Assembly: GCA_013153715.1 (NCBI GenBank)
Contig: JAADDW010000009.1
Coordinates: 1 to 49,674 of the forward strand
DNA: 49,674 nucleotides
Reading direction: 5' to 3'
Source: Campylobacterota bacterium
Lineage (GTDB): Bacteria; Campylobacterota; Campylobacteria; Campylobacterales; Nitratiruptoraceae
Part shown: piece after piece, positions 8,278-15,923 of the stretch
Position numbering within the stretch: the stretch's first letter is position 1
Layout: each line of letters begins with the position of its first letter
Program-made: the position numbers and the translations under genes
Notes under the pieces: model-generated
Database searches by the model: none
The model's input: the letters and a program-made list of their open reading frames with translations, nothing else
What the model was told of the DNA's origin: nothing

Positions 8278-10878
8278 TTAGAAGAGGTGAGCGTTTTCGT
8301 CCACCCACTTGAGGTATTCGATAATATCTTTGATCTCCTGATCGCTCATATGCTGGTTGGGCATACGGAGGTTGAAGTAGTCGATCATCGCTTTGACATA
8401 AGGATCGTTGTAGTACTTCTCTGGGTTCTTGATGAAGTCTGCCACCCACTGTTCACCATTTTCATGGCGTTGCAAGACTCCCACAAGGTCTGGTCCAGAG
8501 CTCACCTTACCGATAACATGGCAACCGCTACAACCTCCCTCTGCAAAGGCGGCTTCACCTCTCTTGGCGGCTTCACTCATAGGAGTCGCCAACTTCTTGA
8601 CGAGGAGATCTTTAGCCCGAATACCGACATCTGCGGCCTTGACGAGGTACTGCCATGCTTGATATTGGAAGTTAATGGCTGTCTCAATATCCCCCTTCTT
8701 GAGGGCCTCTTCAGCCTTCTTCTCTTCAGCTTCAACTTTGCTGTACTGATCGAGAGCGTCTTCAACAAGTTGCTTCACAACAGGATATTTTTCGTAGTGG
8801 TTCTCTTTGAGGAACTTCACGACACTCTGGATAACCTTCTTGGTCGCCTCGTTGAGGGCCACAGTCTTCTCATACTCTTTCATGAGCTCTTCTTTGCTCA
8901 TCTTCTTGAGTTTGATCTTCTTCACAGATTTATACTGCTTGTTGGGATCTTTGACCAAGAGGTATCCCATCATTTCGAGGTGGAGTGCCGAACAGAACTC
9001 TGTACAGTAGTAGGGGAAGACACCTTCTCGATCGGCTTTGAAGGTGACGGCAACCGTTTTACCCGGTTCGAGGGAGGCGTGGACATTGTACCAGTCTACA
9101 GTAAATCCGTGGGTTTCGTCCTCCGCCCTCTCCAAGTTGGTGAGGTAGAATGTGACAATATCCCCTTTGTTCACCGTCACATGTTCTGGGTTGATATGGC
9201 TCCGTACAAGGGTTCCATAGACATAGACATGGTTCCCCTCACGCACAATTCTCTCCTGTCCCGCCAAGGTCTTCCCTTTGTGGGGTTTTCCTGTAAATGG
9301 GTTTGTACCCATGGGGTAGCGGACCTCTGTATGGAGCTTGCTGGCTCTGATGGCGACAGCTTGGTGAGGCTCTCCCAAGGGGACAGGCATATCGTAGAGG
9401 AGCTTCATCTTCTTGCCGCTAATATCTATGAGCTGGTGGTTCTGTGGATGGAGGGGCCCAATGGGGTTGAAGCGGTCGATGGCCAATTTGTTGAGGGCGA
9501 TAATATATTCACCCTGGGGATCTCTGGTCTTCCCTTCCATTCCACAGAGGTGACCGATGTTGTAGTTGACATTGACCCGATCCTTCACCTTACAGGTCAG
9601 GTAGTCCCACTTAACAACCTGGCTATCAACATAGAGAGAGGTATAGATCTCCCCTTCTGTCTGCCACTTGGGACCGTACTGGTTGTGGAGAGGCCCCAGA
9701 CCGAGTTCGGCTTGGCAGTGCATCGCCTTCTTCATATCGAGAATGGGGATACCGTAGGGGTCCTTCCCTGCGTAATCTTTATTCTTGATGAGTTCCTGGA
9801 TCTTCTTGAAATCATAGACTGTCGCATGGGTGTCCAGTTTACCACAGACGACGATATACCGTCCATCCGGGCTCACATCGACTCCGTGGGGCGACTTGGG
9901 CTCGGGAATGAGGAAGAGGCAGTCATTCTTGACAGCTACCTCGATAGGGATCACCTTTATACCGTTGATCACTTTGACATTCTTGGGATCTTTGGCCAGT
10001 TCAGCCAGCTTCTTCCAGTTATAGACATGGAGATAGTCGGTATCGTTTCGGCTCATACCGGCCTCAAATGGTGGGAGACCCTTTTCGATACCCCCTGTAT
10101 AGAGTTCGGAGTTAAAGGAGTTGGTAAATCCCCACCCATAGCTCAACTCTTTTCCTGCATCGCTGAGGTCCTGCATGTAGGGGGGCATTTCAATGACAAA
10201 GGACTCCTCGGGAATGATCCGCCCATTCTCATGGTCAAATTTCCAGACTGTGACCCCACCCCGATAGACATCGGCATACTCTTCCATAGGGTGGTACTCT
10301 AGATCGTAGGGGGCTCCATACTGGCAGGCCTCAAGGATATACTCACTATTGGGTGTGAAGAAGGCCCCACCGTGGTCGGACTTGAAGACCGGGTTGACGA
10401 CGATCTGCTTCGTTACAAAATCTTTGAGATCGATGACAGCCAACCGTGGGTTTGCCTTATCATTGATGACCAACCACTTCCCATCATACTTTCCATCGGT
10501 CTCACTGATGGCTGGGTGGTGGGTATCTCCCCATGTAATCTTCTTCCCAAACCAGTACCCCTGTTCCAGAACCTTCTTGGTATCATCATCGTAACCCCAA
10601 CCCTGCCACGGTTCGGGGGTGAAGACACCGATGAACTTGAGGATACGCATGGAGGGGACCCCATAGACCATGATCTGACCGGACTGTCCTCCGGAGCTGA
10701 AGACAATATATTTGTCTCTCCCTCCCGATGGGGTGTAGGTCTTGGCCGCGGCCAAGATGTCATCTTGGGTGAGACCCCTCTCTTTCATGATCTTTTCTAG
10801 CTCGCTCTGAGCATAACCGAAGGTACTGACCAGACCGACAGCGGCGACGACACTGAGCCATCTTCTCAGTCGCTTCAT
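8278..10878 (-). CDS. nosZ: NosZ, clade II nitrous oxide reductase with C-terminal cytochrome c domain
   Basis: 866 residues from the ATG at 10878. The ATG at 10881 is only two bases from AAAGGAG, and the upstream TTG is unlikely. The signal KRLRRWLSVVAAVGLVSTFGYA is Sec-like, as in clade II, rather than Tat. The beta-propeller carries the His residues for the CuZ site (WGDTHHPAISE, KSDHGGAFFT, EPKSPHGVDVSPDG, plus later ones). The cupredoxin domain at about residue 625 has the CuA ligands CTEFCSALHLEMMG. A linker is followed by heme motif CSGCH about 83 residues from the end and a Met in LRMPNQHM. It reduces N2O to N2 in the periplasm. The heme tail is the probable electron entry from NosC1/C2. 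Confidence 0.97.
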   Translation of the reverse strand: MKRLRRWLSVVAAVGLVSTFGYAQSELEKIMKERGLTQDDILAAAKTYTPSGGRDKYIVFSSGGQSGQIMVYGVPSMRILKFIGVFTPEPWQGWGYDDDTKKVLEQGYWFGKKITWGDTHHPAISETDGKYDGKWLVINDKANPRLAVIDLKDFVTKQIVVNPVFKSDHGGAFFTPNSEYILEACQYGAPYDLEYHPMEEYADVYRGGVTVWKFDHENGRIIPEESFVIEMPPYMQDLSDAGKELSYGWGFTNSFNSELYTGGIEKGLPPFEAGMSRNDTDYLHVYNWKKLAELAKDPKNVKVINGIKVIPIEVAVKNDCLFLIPEPKSPHGVDVSPDGRYIVVCGKLDTHATVYDFKKIQELIKNKDYAGKDPYGIPILDMKKAMHCQAELGLGPLHNQYGPKWQTEGEIYTSLYVDSQVVKWDYLTCKVKDRVNVNYNIGHLCGMEGKTRDPQGEYIIALNKLAIDRFNPIGPLHPQNHQLIDISGKKMKLLYDMPVPLGEPHQAVAIRASKLHTEVRYPMGTNPFTGKPHKGKTLAGQERIVREGNHVYVYGTLVRSHINPEHVTVNKGDIVTFYLTNLERAEDETHGFTVDWYNVHASLEPGKTVAVTFKADREGVFPYYCTEFCSALHLEMMGYLLVKDPNKQYKSVKKIKLKKMSKEELMKEYEKTVALNEATKKVIQSVVKFLKENHYEKYPVVKQLVEDALDQYSKVEAEEKKAEEALKKGDIETAINFQYQAWQYLVKAADVGIRAKDLLVKKLATPMSEAAKRGEAAFAEGGCSGCHVIGKVSSGPDLVGVLQRHENGEQWVADFIKNPEKYYNDPYVKAMIDYFNLRMPNQHMSDQEIKDIIEYLKWVDENAHLF

Positions 10879-10915
10879 CATAGCTCCTTTCAAAAGTTAA
10901 ATGGCTGTTAATAAT

Positions 10916-10991
10916 ATTATAGGGGAATATTTCTTATTAGAGGCTTAAAATTTAAGGAGATCATAATTTTATCCCTTTAGATCTCCTTAAA
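10916..10991 (-). promoter_or_regulatory. nosZ promoter region with 12-bp perfect inverted repeat
   Basis: On the minus strand a perfect TATAAT is at 10921-10916, with GCCTCT where a -35 would be, so the promoter should need an activator. Just upstream is TTTAAGGAGATC, 17 bases, GATCTCCTTAAA (10991-10980 and 10962-10951), a perfect 12-bp inverted repeat. It could be an operator. Alternatively it is a hairpin terminator of the upstream cobA transcript, since TTTT follows the second arm. No TTGAT-N4-ATCAA box is present here. Confidence 0.5.
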
Positions 10992-11024
10992 GAGCTTTCC
11001 AAGGGGGGGATCCCTTCAGCTCTG

Positions 11025-11085
11025 TGTGACATAATTGGGTCTCCAGAGCTCCGATGGAAAGGGAATTGTGACATTTTTGTGACAT
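11025..11085 (+). repeat. Three TGTGACAT repeats between cobA and nosZ
   Basis: TGTGACAT occurs at 11025-11032, 11067-11074 and 11078-11085 in the same orientation. The last two are 11 bp apart and the first is 42 bp from the second, close to whole helical turns. This suggests protein binding on one DNA face upstream of nosZ. Function is inferred. Confidence 0.45.
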
Positions 11086-11108
11086 TTTAAGGGAAACCCA
11101 AGCTTAAA

Positions 11109-11852
11109 TCAGGAATCTAACTCTTCAAACCAGCGGAGTTGATCCCTCAACTCCACAACCTTCCCTACAACGATGAGGGCTGGAGTCGGGAGATCCTTGG
11201 CCTGCTGGTAGATATTCTCCAGAGTTCCGATAACCACCTTCTGCTGGGGAGTGGTCCCCCTGGAGATGACAGCTACAGGACACTCCTTGGGTTTTCCTAT
11301 CTCAATGAGCTTCTTGGCTATCTCCTGGAGGTTGTGGAGTCCCATGAGGAAGATGATGGTCTCCTCTGTCTTGAAATTCTCCCAGACTATCTGACTCTTG
11401 GGTTTATTGGGGTCCTCATGGCCTGTGACCACCCGAAAGCCGACGCTGATCCCCCTATGGGTCACAGGGATACCTGCGTAGGCCGGAACACTGATGGCTG
11501 AGGTGATACCCGGAATGACCTCAAACTCTATCCCCCTCTCGGCAAGGTAGGCCCCTTCCTCACCCCCCCGTCCAAAGACAAAGGGGTCTCCCCCCTTCAG
11601 TCGGACAACGGTCTCATACTGGAGGGCCATTCTGTAGATGGTCTCATTGATCTGATCTTGGGGGAGAATATGTCTCCCATCCTCCTTTCCCACATAGATA
11701 AACTTGCACCCGTTCCGGGCCATCTCCAAGATTTTTGGGTTGGCCAGCCTGTCGTAGATGATCACATCTGCCTCCCCGATGACCCGGGCGGCTTTGAGGG
11801 TGAGGAGCTCTATATCTCCCGGTCCCGCCCCTGTCAGATAGACCTTCCCCAT
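11109..11852 (-). CDS. cobA: Uroporphyrinogen-III C-methyltransferase (CobA/NirE)
   Basis: 247 residues from the ATG at 11852, where the family start MGKVYLTGAGPGD begins; upstream codons run into nirF. The SAM-dependent SUMT motifs are present: GAGPGDIELLTLKA, VRLKGGDPFVFGRGGEE, and the VIPGITSAISVPAYAGIPVTHR active-site stretch. It adds two methyl groups to uroporphyrinogen III, giving precorrin-2, the entry to siroheme and heme d1. Its location at the end of the nir operon suggests it acts as NirE for heme d1, while the precorrin-2 dehydrogenase lies at 1-527. It begins 8 bases after the nirF stop. Confidence 0.93.
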   Translation of the reverse strand: MGKVYLTGAGPGDIELLTLKAARVIGEADVIIYDRLANPKILEMARNGCKFIYVGKEDGRHILPQDQINETIYRMALQYETVVRLKGGDPFVFGRGGEEGAYLAERGIEFEVIPGITSAISVPAYAGIPVTHRGISVGFRVVTGHEDPNKPKSQIVWENFKTEETIIFLMGLHNLQEIAKKLIEIGKPKECPVAVISRGTTPQQKVVIGTLENIYQQAKDLPTPALIVVGKVVELRDQLRWFEELDS

Positions 11853-11860
11853 CCTCTCCC

Positions 11861-13009
11861 CTAGGGCTTTCTGAAGATGAAGAGGCCGCTCGGTTTGGGG
11901 ACGGCCACCTTGAAAATGGGCTTCCACCCCTTGGTCTCCACCCCGACGACCTCACTATTCCCGTTGTTGGAGACATAGAGGAGGGGCTCCTCACTGCTCC
12001 AGCGGACATGGAGGACCATACCTCCAAAGTCAAATCTTTTGATCTGGCGGAAACTCTCCGTATCGATGATCTCCACTATCGGAAATTCCTTTCCGCTAAA
12101 TGTGACCGCTATATACTTCCTATCGGGGGAGAGGACTGTGAAGACAGGGTTCCCCGCCACCTCTATTGTCTTGACCAGTCTGAAGTTCCTATCGAAGACG
12201 AAGACCCTATTCTCACCGACGGCCGGAATGAAGAACTTATCCTCCGTTACAGACCAGAAGCCGAAATGGGGGACCTTCAGGACCGGCCTCCGCTTTTCCA
12301 ACTGAAGGGGGAGACGGCGGTAGTCGAAGGTATCGAGATTGAGGACCCCCACAGTGGGGGAGTTGAAGAAGCCCACTATGTAGAGATTGCCGTTGAGCAT
12401 GGCATCAAAGGGCATCTCTCCGGCATCTTCCACCACATGGACCTTATGGAAACGGAACATCGGCTTCCCGTTGGGGGCTATACACTTGAGGAGCTCCTTC
12501 TTCATGACCCAGATCTGATCGAGATCCATGAGGGAGAAGACCAGATAGGTCGTACAGGGGCGGACAAGGTTGTCACCCACCACATATCCCTTGGAACCAC
12601 ACCTCTTGTAGACTTTGATCCCCACATTCCGAGACCCTGTATCGATGGTCTGGATGTGGCGGAGGTCCCGATCGTAGATCTCTACAGTCTTGTCGGCGTA
12701 ATTGGCTACCGCTACAAAATCCCTATCCAGTGTGAAACCGATGGCACTCTTGCTCGCCCGTACCTCTTTGATCTTCCTCTCTTTGACAGGGTCAAATTTG
12801 ATGAGGTAGCCGTCCCGTGTAATGAGATAACCATCTTCCTCTATAAACTTGACAACCCCGTGGTTGAGGTTGTGCATCTCAGGTATCTCACCTTTAAACC
12901 GGTGGTCCTCTATAATTGCAAGAGCGCTCTCCTCCCGTTCGACCACAAAGAGCTTTTCATGGGCCAGGAGTCCCAAGAGTATAGCCAAGAGTAACAGGAT
13001 CTTCCTCAT
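11861..13009 (-). CDS. nirF: NirF, heme d1 biosynthesis protein
   Basis: 382 residues with a Sec-type signal (about residues 1-16) and an eight-bladed propeller related to the d1 domain of NirS but with no cytochrome c domain. The family motif HGVVKFIEEDGYLITRDGY, followed by LIKFDP, is clear, as is MPFDAMLNGNLYIVGFF. NirF is needed for a late step of heme d1 formation, probably handling dihydro-heme d12 in the periplasm. It is 12 bases downstream of nirJ. The start ATG follows AAAAGGGTAAAT. Confidence 0.93.
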   Translation of the reverse strand: MRKILLLLAILLGLLAHEKLFVVEREESALAIIEDHRFKGEIPEMHNLNHGVVKFIEEDGYLITRDGYLIKFDPVKERKIKEVRASKSAIGFTLDRDFVAVANYADKTVEIYDRDLRHIQTIDTGSRNVGIKVYKRCGSKGYVVGDNLVRPCTTYLVFSLMDLDQIWVMKKELLKCIAPNGKPMFRFHKVHVVEDAGEMPFDAMLNGNLYIVGFFNSPTVGVLNLDTFDYRRLPLQLEKRRPVLKVPHFGFWSVTEDKFFIPAVGENRVFVFDRNFRLVKTIEVAGNPVFTVLSPDRKYIAVTFSGKEFPIVEIIDTESFRQIKRFDFGGMVLHVRWSSEEPLLYVSNNGNSEVVGVETKGWKPIFKVAVPKPSGLFIFRKP

Positions 13010-13021
13010 ATTTACCCTTTT

Positions 13022-14134
13022 CTAGTGAGTATCTTCTATGTAGCAACTTGGATCTTCGGCCCAGAGATCTCCATAGATGGCCCACGCCCTCGGTCTCGAT
13101 CCTCCATTGCAGATCTCCAACCAGGGGCACTCTCCACACTTTCCACCTATCTTCCTCGGGTGTTCCCGGAGCCGGCGGAGGAGAGGGTTCTCCCCATCTT
13201 CCCAGATCTCATGGAAGGGGCGCTCCAGAATATTTCCAAGGGTGACAGGGAAGAAGGGGTCCGGTTTCACATTTCCATCGCTATCGATATTCACAAGGTT
13301 CCGTCCAGCGCTATTTCCTCCCCACTCCCTCAATCTCTGGAGGAGTCTCTCTCCGGCTTCTGGATCGACCTCCCACAACCTCTTGTAGAGGAGAATGGCA
13401 TCCATCTCCATATTTCCCGTCACTATGTCGATCTCCCGCCCCTCTCTGTAGAATTCCAAGGCCTTGTCGATGATGGAGTGGACAATCTCCCTCCGCCTCT
13501 CCTTGGTGAGATCCATCTTGAGATTTTCAAGCCCCCTGCCTGAGTAAACAAGGTGGGAGATGTAGAGCTTGTCGATCCCTCTCTCCTCGACGAGATGGAA
13601 AATATGGGGGAGGGAAGCTTCGGTCTCTCTGGTGAGGGTGAACCGAATTCCAACTTTTCCTCCCGCCCTCTGGATCCTCTCCACCGCCTGGAGACTCATT
13701 CTGTAACTCCCCTGGAGCCCCCGGAAGCGGTCATGGATCTCCTCATCTCCATCGATACTGATGCCGATATAGTCAAATGTCTCCACGATCCTCTCCACAT
13801 TGTCCCTGTGGATATAGAGACCATTGGTGGAGAGGTAGGTGAGAATACCCTCCTCCCCCATCTTTTCGGCAATTTCAAATATATCCTTCCGGGTCAGAGG
13901 TTCCCCGCCACTGAAGATGACAAATCGGATACCGGCCCTCTTCAACTCCCCGATGGTCTCGAAGACCTTCTCTTTCCCTATTTTCTCCTCCGAATCGAGA
14001 CTGGCCTTGGAGTAGCAGTGGAGACAGGAGAGGTTACATCTGTTTGTAAAGTTCCAGATGGCTATGGAGCCCCGGAGCCGCCGTTGGGGGAGATCCTCTA
14101 TGCTACTCCTGATGAGGTTGGAGAGGCGGAACAT
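13022..14134 (-). CDS. nirJ: NirJ, radical SAM enzyme of heme d1 synthesis
   Basis: 370 residues. The radical-SAM cluster motif CNLSCLHC is at residues 33-40, followed by FSGGEPLTRKDIF and LSTNG. The C-terminal SPASM-like part has CGECPWLEIC and a final Cys, giving an auxiliary Fe-S site. NirJ replaces the propionate groups on rings A and B of didecarboxysiroheme with keto groups. It overlaps the NirN-like gene by one base (TAATG), indicating translational coupling. Confidence 0.94.
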   Translation of the reverse strand: MFRLSNLIRSSIEDLPQRRLRGSIAIWNFTNRCNLSCLHCYSKASLDSEEKIGKEKVFETIGELKRAGIRFVIFSGGEPLTRKDIFEIAEKMGEEGILTYLSTNGLYIHRDNVERIVETFDYIGISIDGDEEIHDRFRGLQGSYRMSLQAVERIQRAGGKVGIRFTLTRETEASLPHIFHLVEERGIDKLYISHLVYSGRGLENLKMDLTKERRREIVHSIIDKALEFYREGREIDIVTGNMEMDAILLYKRLWEVDPEAGERLLQRLREWGGNSAGRNLVNIDSDGNVKPDPFFPVTLGNILERPFHEIWEDGENPLLRRLREHPRKIGGKCGECPWLEICNGGSRPRAWAIYGDLWAEDPSCYIEDTH

Positions 14135-15813
14135 TACTTTCCTCTCCAGGAGTAGATATAGTCCACAATACTCTTGAGCTCCCGGGGAGAGAGTTTGAAG
14201 GGGGGCATGGCGTTCCGTCTGTAACCTAGATGGCGGTAGGTGTGGTCTGGGTCGAGGATCTGGGCGATAATCTCATCTTCCTTCCGCTGGGCCGCAATCT
14301 GGTTGAAGGGGGGACCGAAGGCCATGGCTGTCTGGTGGTGACATCCCCAGCACTTCTCTTTGAAGATGGAGAGGCCGAAGAGGCGGGGATAAAATTTCCT
14401 GTTCTTGTTGATGAAATTGTACTTGCCGACAGGGACATTGGCCTTATAGTCATCGATCTCCTTGAATGTATCGCTCTGCCAGATCAGGAGATCCCCATCC
14501 GGTTCATAGATACTGAGGTAGGCATACCTTCCATCTCCGCTAAATTCTGTGTGGATATACCTCTTCCCCCTCCTCGGAACGATCTTTTTGAGGGAGTAAT
14601 TCCCCTTATCCACCAGGACCAGCTGATCACTTCCATTGTCAACCCAGAGATAGTTGGTGGCAGGGTGGGTTTTGACGAAGAAGCCATCTCCCCCCACATC
14701 GATCTTTTTCACCAGTTTCCAATCGTACATCTGCCACACTGTTATGTAGGGGCTCCTGAGGTGGGGGGTAGCGAAGTAGAATTTCCCATCTCTGTACCAG
14801 TAGGTGGCGCTGAAGAGGTGGGGCATACCCGAAATCTGGGCCTGGAAAATCTCCTTCAAGGAGTTGAGCTCATAGACATTGAGACTCCTCCCCTTCCGAG
14901 AGGTGCCGATGATATACTCCTCAAAGGGATCGATGAAAAAGTCCTCAATGGGGCGCTTCAGTTGGTACTCCTCCACCTCCAGACTTCGGGTATTGATCTT
15001 GTAGAGGAGAGGTCTATTTCTGAGGGTGAAGAGGGCTTCATCTCGGCTGTAGAGCTCATAGAGGGCACTGATCTTCCCCTGAACAGGGAAGAGTTTGACC
15101 GGCTCCAGGGTAGAGCGTTCCAGAACGACCACCATCTCTGGAAGGAGGCAGGTGGCAAAGAGATACCGCCCCTCTCGGCTCAGAGAGATATTTCTCAAAT
15201 TGATACAGGTTCTCACCCTACTCTTGAGGCGACCCTCTTTGAGGGAGTACTCCCCTACCCACCCATCTCTTGTGGGGATGTAGAAGTACTCTCCATCCAG
15301 GGTAAATTTCAACCCCCCGTGGACATTGCGGAAGGTGAAACGGTCCAGGACCCGATCATCTTCCATCACCCACACCTTGTCGGCACCCCGCTCCACAACG
15401 AGGGTCACATTTTCGATATTGGTAATGTTGAGCTCTTTGGGAGGGGCTTTAAAGGAGACCCGGGACCGCTCTATATCCCTCTTTTCCCATCTGATCTTCT
15501 GGGCAGGGCTCCGGAGATAGTCGATGATCTTCCCAATCTCCCTCTCACTGAGAAAGTCAAACTTCGGCATGAGGGTCTGGGGGAGGGACTCCCTGATTAC
15601 TTTCGCCAGCTCCTCATCGCTCATTCCCCGAAGGAATGGGGGGAGGAGGGGGGGAGCACTCACTCCCTCCCGCTCTTTGCCATGACACATGGAACAATAT
15701 TTGTAGTAGAGATTGTAACTCTCCGACCCCTTTCCCCGTGCCTCCAGCTCGTGGACTAGAATGGTAGCGGAGAGGGAGAGGTGTAGGAGTAGCAGTATAA
15801 CGATCTTTCCCAT
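14134..15813 (-). CDS. nirN: NirN-like d1-propeller protein with two cytochrome c domains
   Basis: 559 residues from the ATG at 15813, preceded by AGGAGGAAAA; it begins with a signal peptide. An N-terminal cytochrome c domain has CSMCH (40-44) and a Met in QTLMPKFDF. A cd1-type beta-propeller follows, with VGGDGFFVKTHPATNYLWVD keeping the NirS-like His. A second heme site, CWGCH (488-492), lies in a C-terminal cytochrome c domain with Met in AMPPFKL. Classical NirN, which dehydrogenates dihydro-heme d1 and passes it to NirS, has only the N-terminal heme. Thus this protein looks like NirN fused to a NirC- or NirM-like cytochrome. It sits directly downstream of nirS. It could also be a divergent NirS paralogue. 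Confidence 0.85.
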   Translation of the reverse strand: MGKIVILLLLHLSLSATILVHELEARGKGSESYNLYYKYCSMCHGKEREGVSAPPLLPPFLRGMSDEELAKVIRESLPQTLMPKFDFLSEREIGKIIDYLRSPAQKIRWEKRDIERSRVSFKAPPKELNITNIENVTLVVERGADKVWVMEDDRVLDRFTFRNVHGGLKFTLDGEYFYIPTRDGWVGEYSLKEGRLKSRVRTCINLRNISLSREGRYLFATCLLPEMVVVLERSTLEPVKLFPVQGKISALYELYSRDEALFTLRNRPLLYKINTRSLEVEEYQLKRPIEDFFIDPFEEYIIGTSRKGRSLNVYELNSLKEIFQAQISGMPHLFSATYWYRDGKFYFATPHLRSPYITVWQMYDWKLVKKIDVGGDGFFVKTHPATNYLWVDNGSDQLVLVDKGNYSLKKIVPRRGKRYIHTEFSGDGRYAYLSIYEPDGDLLIWQSDTFKEIDDYKANVPVGKYNFINKNRKFYPRLFGLSIFKEKCWGCHHQTAMAFGPPFNQIAAQRKEDEIIAQILDPDHTYRHLGYRRNAMPPFKLSPRELKSIVDYIYSWRGK

Positions 15814-15833
15814 TTTTCCTCCTCTCTGAGGAG

Positions 15834-15864
15834 CAAGCAGTAACAAGAACCTTATCACTGCTTG
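15834..15864 (-). other. Inverted repeat in the nirN leader
   Basis: CAAGCAGT and ACTGCTTG are separated by 15 bases (15834-15841, 15857-15864), forming a possible 8-bp stem between nirS and nirN. It may modulate expression or RNA stability. No regulator is known. Confidence 0.35.
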
Positions 15865-15895
15865 ACCCTCCGAAATGGTAACAAAGCTTTCTTTA

Positions 15896-15916
15896 GCCGA
15901 CCCTGAGAGGGCCGGC
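15896..15916 (-). terminator. Stem-loop after nirS
   Basis: Eight bases past the nirS stop a 9-bp stem with one mismatch (GCCGGCCCT / AGGGTCGGC) surrounds a short loop. There is no T-run after it, so full termination is unlikely. It could act as a partial terminator or 3' barrier that keeps nirS more abundant than the biosynthesis genes downstream. Confidence 0.45.
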
Positions 15917-15923
15917 CTAGATC

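Noticed and set aside
8191-10302. A 703-codon open frame antisense to nosZ
   Set aside because: A shadow of nosZ caused by few stops on the opposite strand. Its composition (Val, Leu, Asp, His rich) is typical of reversed coding sequence.
14230-15759. A 509-codon open frame antisense to the NirN-like gene
   Set aside because: The sense strand has a signal peptide, two heme motifs and a propeller; the antisense product has none of these and no start signal.
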